DNA of 64,000 nucleotides from Pseudarthrobacter sp. BIM B-2242. GTDB lineage: Bacteria; Actinomycetota; Actinomycetes; Actinomycetales; Micrococcaceae. Location: assembly GCF_014764445.1 (NCBI RefSeq), contig NZ_CP061721.1:3286001-3350000 (forward strand), written 5' to 3'. The position numbers and the translations under genes are program-made. Within the stretch, counting starts at the first letter, position 1; each line of letters opens with the position of its first letter. Positions 59,365 through 64,000 of this stretch are shown here, piece after piece. The notes below the pieces were generated by a model. That model ran no database searches. It was not told the origin of the DNA and saw only the letters and a program-made list of their open reading frames with translations.

Positions 59365-59380
59365 CAAGACGTACGCTCGT
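59365..59380. promoter_or_regulatory. TetR-type box h
   Basis: CAAGACGTACGCTCGT. Left arm equals that of box a; right arm equals that of box g. It is 90 bp upstream of the cupin gene and marks the right limit of the regulon. Confidence 0.65.
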
Positions 59381-59509
59381 TCGTATCTTTTCAACGCCGG
59401 ATTTCCTGATTTCGGCAGGCCCATGGCTCACTCCCCCCGGACACTGGCGGCGTCTTGCACCCGGCGCTACGGTGGAGGGACAGAGCCGACGTCCAAGTGG
59501 AGGTTGTCG

Positions 59510-60610
59510 ATGAAGCCACCATCCAGCTCAGCGCGCGGCCGTCGGGGCGCGTTCCTGGCAACGGTGTTTAGCGCAGTCCTGGCGCTTTCCGCCTGCACGA
59601 ACTCACCGACGCCCGGCCCTTCGCCCGTCACCACGGGGAGCACATCGCCCGGCTCCGCCGCCACCACGGGCGCTGCTCCTGCTCCGGCCGATCCGGGCAC
59701 AGCCTTGTCGATCACCCAAATCGTGGAGAACTTAGCCCCGTCGGTGGTTACCATCTTCACCGACGGCGGGCTGGGCAGCGGTGTGGTCTACTCAGCGGAC
59801 GGGCTGATCCTGACCAATGAGCACGTGGTCCGCGGCAACACAGAAGTGGAAGTGGGTTTTGCTGACGGCCAGCGTGTGGCCGGCACCGTCAAGGCCACCG
59901 ATCCCGTGACGGACCTTGCCCTGGTCCAGGCGTCACGGACCGGCCTGCCCCAACCGACATACCAGCCGGCCCTGCCCAAGGTTGGTGAGGGCGTGGTCGT
60001 GCTGGGTTCGCCGCTGGGCTTCGAGAACACTGCCACAGCCGGCATCATTTCAGGCCTCCACCGGTCTATTCCCGGATCGGCGCAGGACAGCCTGTCCCTG
60101 GTGGACCTTATCCAGACAGATGCGCCGATCAGCCCCGGCAACTCCGGCGGGGCCGTGATCAACATGCGCGGTGAGGTGGTGGGCATCAGCGAGGCCTACA
60201 TTCCGCCGTCGTCCGGTGCTGTGGCGCTGGGCTTCGCGATCCCGGCAGCCACCGCCGTCGAAGTGGCCGAGGAGCTGTTGGCAGACGGCACGGCGGAACA
60301 CGCTTATCTGGGACTGACACCGGGCGAACTGACGCGGCCCATTGCCGAGCAGCTGGGCGTCGACGTCAGTACCGGCGTCGTTGTTCTCTCTGTTGACGGG
60401 GACGGCCCGGCAGGGCGCGCGGGCATTCGCCCGGGGGACGTCCTCGAATCCATGGAAGGCGTGGCGCTCACCGCCCCGGAGAAACTGCTGGCCGAACTCC
60501 GGAGCCGCAATCCGGGCGACACCGTTGGCTTCCAGGTCAAGCGGGGCGGCGAGAGCCTGGACATCAAAGTCGGGCTCAGCGAACGGCCGGCCAGCAACGC
60601 CGGCCGGTAG
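59510..60610 (+). CDS. HtrA/DegP-like trypsin-PDZ serine protease, lipoprotein
   Basis: A 366-aa protein. The signal peptide ends SAVLALSAC (lipobox, Cys29), and a Ser/Thr/Gly/Pro linker leads to a trypsin-like domain with LTNEHVV (His), TDLALVQ (Asp) and PGNSGGAVINM (Ser). The last ~90 residues are a PDZ domain (GVVVLSVDGDGPAGRAGIRPGDVLESMEG). It likely degrades misfolded proteins at the outer face of the membrane. The start at 59510 has GGAGG upstream; the longer frame crosses box h. Confidence 0.9.
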   Translation: MKPPSSSARGRRGAFLATVFSAVLALSACTNSPTPGPSPVTTGSTSPGSAATTGAAPAPADPGTALSITQIVENLAPSVVTIFTDGGLGSGVVYSADGLILTNEHVVRGNTEVEVGFADGQRVAGTVKATDPVTDLALVQASRTGLPQPTYQPALPKVGEGVVVLGSPLGFENTATAGIISGLHRSIPGSAQDSLSLVDLIQTDAPISPGNSGGAVINMRGEVVGISEAYIPPSSGAVALGFAIPAATAVEVAEELLADGTAEHAYLGLTPGELTRPIAEQLGVDVSTGVVVLSVDGDGPAGRAGIRPGDVLESMEGVALTAPEKLLAELRSRNPGDTVGFQVKRGGESLDIKVGLSERPASNAGR

Positions 60611-60672
60611 CCGTCCGTTCAGCGCCGTCCGCCGGCCGGGCCTGGTCGCGTGCCGGGTTGGCCGCGTGCCGG

Positions 60673-61083
60673 TCAGAGCTGGTATTCAGGCTCGCTGCCG
60701 CCCAGAGTCTCGTGGACGCACAGGATGTTGTGTTCGGTATCCATGAACCAGGCACACTTCTCTGAGTCCGTGGTACAGATGTGGTTTTCGGTCCTCAAGT
60801 TGGGCAGGTCGTAGTCCTGGAACCGGACACCCTTGGCCTCCATGTCCTGCACGATCCGCTCAATATCGTGCACCTCGAAGCTGAGGGCGGTGTGCTCGGA
60901 ATGCTTGCCGTCCGAGACCGGCTTCAACTGCAGCATCGGGCCGCCGTCGGTACCGAGCAATTCGCTTCCATCCTCTGTCATCCCGCGGTGCGGAAGGCCC
61001 AGTTTCTCGGTGTAGAAACTGTGGGCCCGCGCGGGATCGTCGACGGGCAGAATGGTTCTGGCTGTGGTCATCGCTAGGGTCAT
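60673..61083 (-). CDS. VOC (glyoxalase/bleomycin-resistance) family protein
   Basis: A 136-aa vicinal-oxygen-chelate protein: TILPVDDPARAHSFYTEKLGLPHRG, EHTALSFEVHDIERIVQDMEAKGVRFQDYDLP and CAWFMDTEHNILCVHE. Metal ligands would be His and Glu of the paired beta-alpha-beta-beta-beta modules. Substrate unknown. Start ATG 61083 has GGAGG upstream; an alternative Met is four codons later. Confidence 0.82.
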   Translation of the reverse strand: MTLAMTTARTILPVDDPARAHSFYTEKLGLPHRGMTEDGSELLGTDGGPMLQLKPVSDGKHSEHTALSFEVHDIERIVQDMEAKGVRFQDYDLPNLRTENHICTTDSEKCAWFMDTEHNILCVHETLGGSEPEYQL

Positions 61084-61168
61084 TTCGCCACCTCCTACGG
61101 TGCAAATTTTACGCCCGGGCGGCCGGGAAAGATCCGCCGGGTACCCCCGCCCTTGCCCCCTCAATCGG

Positions 61169-61311
61169 ACCTCTCTCACTTAATGTGGGTTTCTGGCCAA
61201 CGCTCTCTCACTCGATCAAACTGCCGAGGCCGTCAGTGCGAGAGGGTTCCGGAAAAACCCGCATTAAATGATAGAGCGTTTGGAGAAAACCCACGGTAAG
61301 TGAGAGAGCGT
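61169..61311. repeat. 32-bp-period repeat, full inverted array
   Basis: Two forward units (starts ~61169 and 61200) face three reverse units (ends 61247, 61279, 61311). The core from 61200 to 61247 is 48 bp, the same as at 13075-13122. It fills the gap between the VOC gene and the convergent end of the protease gene. Confidence 0.88.
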
Positions 61312-61321
61312 CCCAGGGGGG

Positions 61322-63475
61322 CTACTCCGCCGGGGTTGCGCGCTGCCGCCTCCGCCGCTGTGCCAGCAGCAGCAGGACACCGCCGACGGCGAGCGCAGCG
61401 GCCGCAAGACCGGCGGCCAGGAGCAGGCCGGAGACACCGGTGTTGGCAAGCGCGGCGGGCCGGTCAGCCACGAGCGGACGGACGACGGCGGCGCTGTTAC
61501 TGAGGGCGGTTGGCGCACCGCCCGCCGCGGTCACCGCCGCCGGGGTTTCGACCACCGGTGCGGGAACCGGAGGCGCCGGAGCGAACTCGAACTGCCTGAC
61601 GCCCGACGCGCTGAACCCGTTGACCGTTTCAGCTGTAAAGCGCAGCGGTCCTGCCACAGCCGGAGCCGTAAACGACCATGCACCGGCCGTATCCACAGGC
61701 ACCTCAAACGGCGCCTCGCCGGCGACCGTGACCCTGACCTTCGAACCCGCCGCGACTGCCGATGCCGGAGCGGCGGCCACCTGGCCGCTGATGGTCTGCC
61801 CGGCGTCGAACATTGCACCGGGGGCCGGCGAGGCGACCGTGGGCCTGTTGAGGAAGAGTTCCAGCTGGTACCCGGGGAGCACCGCGAGCGCATCCTCCAG
61901 CGTGGCGGCCACAGCGAAGTTCGCTGGCGCAGCTTCACCGGGCCTGGGTGCTTCTTCGCCTGCCGCGTGGGTGCCCACCGCGTAGTTCCCGCTCAGCCAC
62001 GGCCCGCCCGAGTCGCCGCCGCCGGACTGGACATCGAAGGACAAGAACCCGTTGAACGCCCTGAGATCCAGGGGGTCGGCCGGGTAGCCGTGCCCCGGCA
62101 CAACGAAGATCCCCACCGCGTCGATGGTTCCGCAGGACCAGGCGGACGTCCGGCCCGAGCGGCAGACGGGCATGCCCACTACAGGGGCCGAGGTCCCGAC
62201 GACCTTCACATCCGGGTCCGGTTCCGACGGGTTGCCCCAGGTGCTGGCCGCCGGCGAGGGGTCCACATCGGGCCGGAGGTCATCGATCACGGCGATGTCC
62301 GTCCCCACGTTGCCGGGGTCGGTGGAATTGCCGGGCCGCAGTACCGTGGTGTTTCCCGGCCCGCCGAACTGGCTGAAGCCAAAGTCTCCGAGCCGCCCGG
62401 CCGGAGTTCCAAGGAACTGCAGCGTGGCCGACCGTGCCGAGCCGTCGTTGGTGCAGTGGCCGGCAGTAAGGACGGCGGGCAGCCCCGCCGGATCAAAGGC
62501 GGCGAAGCCCGTGGAGCAGACATAGCCGGTGTCGGCGGCATAGCCCAGGCCCCCGGGGACGTCCGCTTCGGGGGCGAGCCGGGCGCCGGCGTCGAGCTCC
62601 ACGTTGGCGAAGCGCGCCACGAACTCCTCGGCGGAAATCTTGCCCGCGGCGGCAGCGGCCTCCGGGCCCGCGACGTCCGTGCCCGCACTTTCGGGTGCGC
62701 CCATGCCTTCCTGTGATGCTTCGGAGGTGTTCACTCCCCCGGTGCGGATGACGAACCCGCTGCCGGTGTGGGCCACTGCCTGGAGCCCTGCCGGTCCCAC
62801 CTCGCGAAGGTAAGCCTGGTACAGCTGCTGCGTGCTGTGCGCGAGCTCGCTGCCCGTCGCGGCTTCTGTCCGGGACGTGGCCGGGGTGCCGGCGGCGTCA
62901 CCCGAACCAGCCGCCGTCGGAGCGGACCCAGCCGGCGCGGACCCATCCGGAAGGGACTCTCCCGGAACGTCCGACGGCGGCGTGGTCCGTACCGCTTCAA
63001 GGGTCACCGCCGGGATGGTCACCCTAAGTTTGGCTACCGCGGATTGCAGTTCCTTCCCGCTGCCGGCAACGAGAATACTGCCGTCCTCAAGCCGCGTTCC
63101 GAGGTATCCGGGGACGTCCCGCAGCGCCGCGGCAACATCAGCGGCCTGCTTACCCAGCTGGCCGGCGGCGGCGAATTCCGCGGGCGTCAGGCCGAGGTCC
63201 CGGAGGGCGGCCTCGGCCAGGCCGGCCTCCGAAAGGCCACCACCCGCCGTCGGGCTTTCCCCTGCATCCGGCGATGGAACCTCTGCCGACGGATCTGAGG
63301 ACGGAGCCTCCGACGGCGCCACCGGCGCCGGAACAGCCGGGGGCGTTGACCCCGGCACCGCCGCCACCGCAGACGCCGGAACGCCGCCCAATCCCACGGC
63401 AAGTGCCATCCCCGCTGCCGATGCTGCTCCCCATACGCGCTTCAAACCGGCCGCCTTCGCTCTTGTTCTAGTCAT
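61322..63475 (-). CDS. Sortase-anchored S1-family serine protease
   Basis: A 717-aa secreted protein. A signal peptide (MALAVGLGGVPASAVA) and Pro/Ser/Ala-rich propeptide are followed by a chymotrypsin-fold domain of the alpha-lytic/streptogrisin type: VLTAGHCTND (His), TDIAVIDD (Asp) and QSGGGDSGGPWLSG (Ser). An Ig-like domain (~530-640) and a wall-sorting end follow: LANTG, a hydrophobic helix and RRRRQR. LAxTG is recognised by class E sortases. It should be a cell-wall-bound protease. Confidence 0.88.
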   Translation of the reverse strand: MTRTRAKAAGLKRVWGAASAAGMALAVGLGGVPASAVAAVPGSTPPAVPAPVAPSEAPSSDPSAEVPSPDAGESPTAGGGLSEAGLAEAALRDLGLTPAEFAAAGQLGKQAADVAAALRDVPGYLGTRLEDGSILVAGSGKELQSAVAKLRVTIPAVTLEAVRTTPPSDVPGESLPDGSAPAGSAPTAAGSGDAAGTPATSRTEAATGSELAHSTQQLYQAYLREVGPAGLQAVAHTGSGFVIRTGGVNTSEASQEGMGAPESAGTDVAGPEAAAAAGKISAEEFVARFANVELDAGARLAPEADVPGGLGYAADTGYVCSTGFAAFDPAGLPAVLTAGHCTNDGSARSATLQFLGTPAGRLGDFGFSQFGGPGNTTVLRPGNSTDPGNVGTDIAVIDDLRPDVDPSPAASTWGNPSEPDPDVKVVGTSAPVVGMPVCRSGRTSAWSCGTIDAVGIFVVPGHGYPADPLDLRAFNGFLSFDVQSGGGDSGGPWLSGNYAVGTHAAGEEAPRPGEAAPANFAVAATLEDALAVLPGYQLELFLNRPTVASPAPGAMFDAGQTISGQVAAAPASAVAAGSKVRVTVAGEAPFEVPVDTAGAWSFTAPAVAGPLRFTAETVNGFSASGVRQFEFAPAPPVPAPVVETPAAVTAAGGAPTALSNSAAVVRPLVADRPAALANTGVSGLLLAAGLAAAALAVGGVLLLLAQRRRRQRATPAE

Positions 63476-63729
63476 CTGCTCTGGTCATCTGCATCGCTCC
63501 GCCGTGACAGGTAGGCGGTGATCACTGCGGCCACGCACAGCACGGCCCCTGCCACCATCAGGAAGACCTGACCGGGAAGCCACTCGCCGTGGACGGTCCC
63601 GTCGCCGAGGCCGAAATTTTCGTCCGTCTGCCCAACATCCGAGGTCAGGACGGCCCAGAGAGGCCCGGCCACGAGCATCACCACACCCGCCACGGCAAGG
63701 CCGGCTGCCACATATCGGAGCGTATTCAT
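63472..63729 (-). CDS. Small membrane protein, 85 aa
   Basis: Two transmembrane helices (VAAGLAVAGVVMLVAGPLWAVLT and GQVFLMVAGAVLCVAAVITAYL) with an extracytoplasmic loop GQTDENFGLGDGTVHGEW between them. No family recognised. It overlaps the protease gene by 4 bp (ATGA) and the upstream gene by 4 bp (TGA within ATGA), so three genes form one operon; a role in export or anchoring of the protease is only a guess. Confidence 0.7.
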   Translation of the reverse strand: MNTLRYVAAGLAVAGVVMLVAGPLWAVLTSDVGQTDENFGLGDGTVHGEWLPGQVFLMVAGAVLCVAAVITAYLSRRSDADDQSR

Positions 63730-64000
63730 GGCCCCTCCGGACGTTCGAGCAGTCGAAGGATGGCGGCGAGTTCGGTGTCCCTTAGCCCGTTCTGCAGCAG
63801 GAAGGCCCGCGTATCCAGCTCGCGGACGAACGTCACCACGGTCCGGGAGCGTTCCTCCAGAAGAGGCGTCAGCTCGGCGTCGGGGAGGTAGCGTTCCCGC
63901 GTGTGCGGAGGCCCGTGCGTCCGGTAGCGCTCGTTGATGCCGCGGCCCGCCTTCGCGTAGCCGTCGGCGATGAGGTTATCCGCGTGGCCGGCCAGATCCT
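63726..64000 (-). CDS. Partial hypothetical gene cut by the window edge
   Basis: The C-terminal 91 codons are visible; the 5' end lies outside. The translated end includes GYAKAGRGINERYRTHG, RERYLPDAELTPLLEERSRT and RAFLLQNGLRDTELAAILRL, and it stops at ERPEGP. It is a helical, charged region with no domain I recognise. It overlaps the 85-aa membrane protein gene by 4 bp and shares its operon. Confidence 0.6.
   Translation of the reverse strand, partial: DLAGHADNLIADGYAKAGRGINERYRTHGPPHTRERYLPDAELTPLLEERSRTVVTFVRELDTRAFLLQNGLRDTELAAILRLLERPEGP

Noticed and set aside
9280-61311. Insertion sequence ends or MITEs of a known family
   Set aside because: No transposase, no visible target duplications and no resemblance to a named terminal inverted repeat; kept as an unassigned repeat family.

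Overview
The window is high-GC DNA with actinobacterial gene content: a LytR-CpsA-Psr protein, a WhiB-free set of ANTAR, LAL and TetR regulators, a sortase signal of LAxTG type, an NnrD-type NADHX dehydratase, and a Zur-controlled L36 paralogue. The proteins and the short interspersed repeats look like Arthrobacter/Pseudarthrobacter (Micrococcaceae). That placement is from recognition only. No rRNA, tRNA, transposase, integrase, phage gene or CRISPR array was seen.

Left part (1-32.8 kb), general and accessory housekeeping. Positions 34-3595 hold a vanillate O-demethylation operon (Rieske oxygenase, its reductase, aromatic-acid transporter). 3666-10522 is a metal-homeostasis island: an ArsR-type regulator with a His-rich CDF exporter, then a copper operon behind a CsoR-type operator (chaperone-like protein, CopB-type P-type ATPase, DUF6153 protein, DUF305 lipoprotein), with a PAS-ANTAR protein between. 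10.7-20.6 kb carries a low-molecular-weight phosphatase, an LCP enzyme, a histidine phosphatase, NnrD, Hsp20, DUF4383, oligopeptidase B and small stress proteins. 20.6-32.5 kb carries an SQR-like flavoprotein, a Tat-exported phosphoesterase, ackA, a Zur box with a P-loop-less CobW-like protein and zinc-free L36, a large LAL regulator, and pta.

Middle to right (32.8-59.3 kb), one coherent CoA-dependent catabolic island. It has two acyl-CoA ligases, an ABC branched-chain-type importer, MHS/MFS/DMT carriers, an acyl-CoA dehydrogenase, both halves of a biotin-dependent acyl-CoA carboxylase, two MaoC hydratases, a CitE-like lyase, an FAH-family protein, an Old Yellow Enzyme, an SDR, a metallo-beta-lactamase-fold hydrolase, EthD/SnoaL/cupin accessory proteins and one TetR regulator. 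Eight copies of a near-palindrome (ACAAgCG-NN-CGtTcGT) lie at the promoters of every operon in the island, so the TetR probably controls all of it. The core (dehydrogenase, carboxylase, hydratase, CitE-like lyase, ligase, TetR) matches the gene set I recall from the M. tuberculosis leucine/itaconate locus Rv2498c-Rv2506. Here it is surrounded by ring- or enone-processing enzymes, which suggests a branched or terpenoid-like substrate.

Right end (59.5-64 kb): a HtrA-like lipoprotein protease, a VOC protein, a sortase-anchored S1 protease, and two small genes, the last cut by the window edge.

A family of intergenic repeats with a strict 32-bp period, arranged as inverted arrays, occurs six times (9.3, 10.5, 13.0, 17.3, 32.6 and 61.2 kb). 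It is the most unusual structural feature of the window; one half-copy is translated as the N-terminus of a protein.
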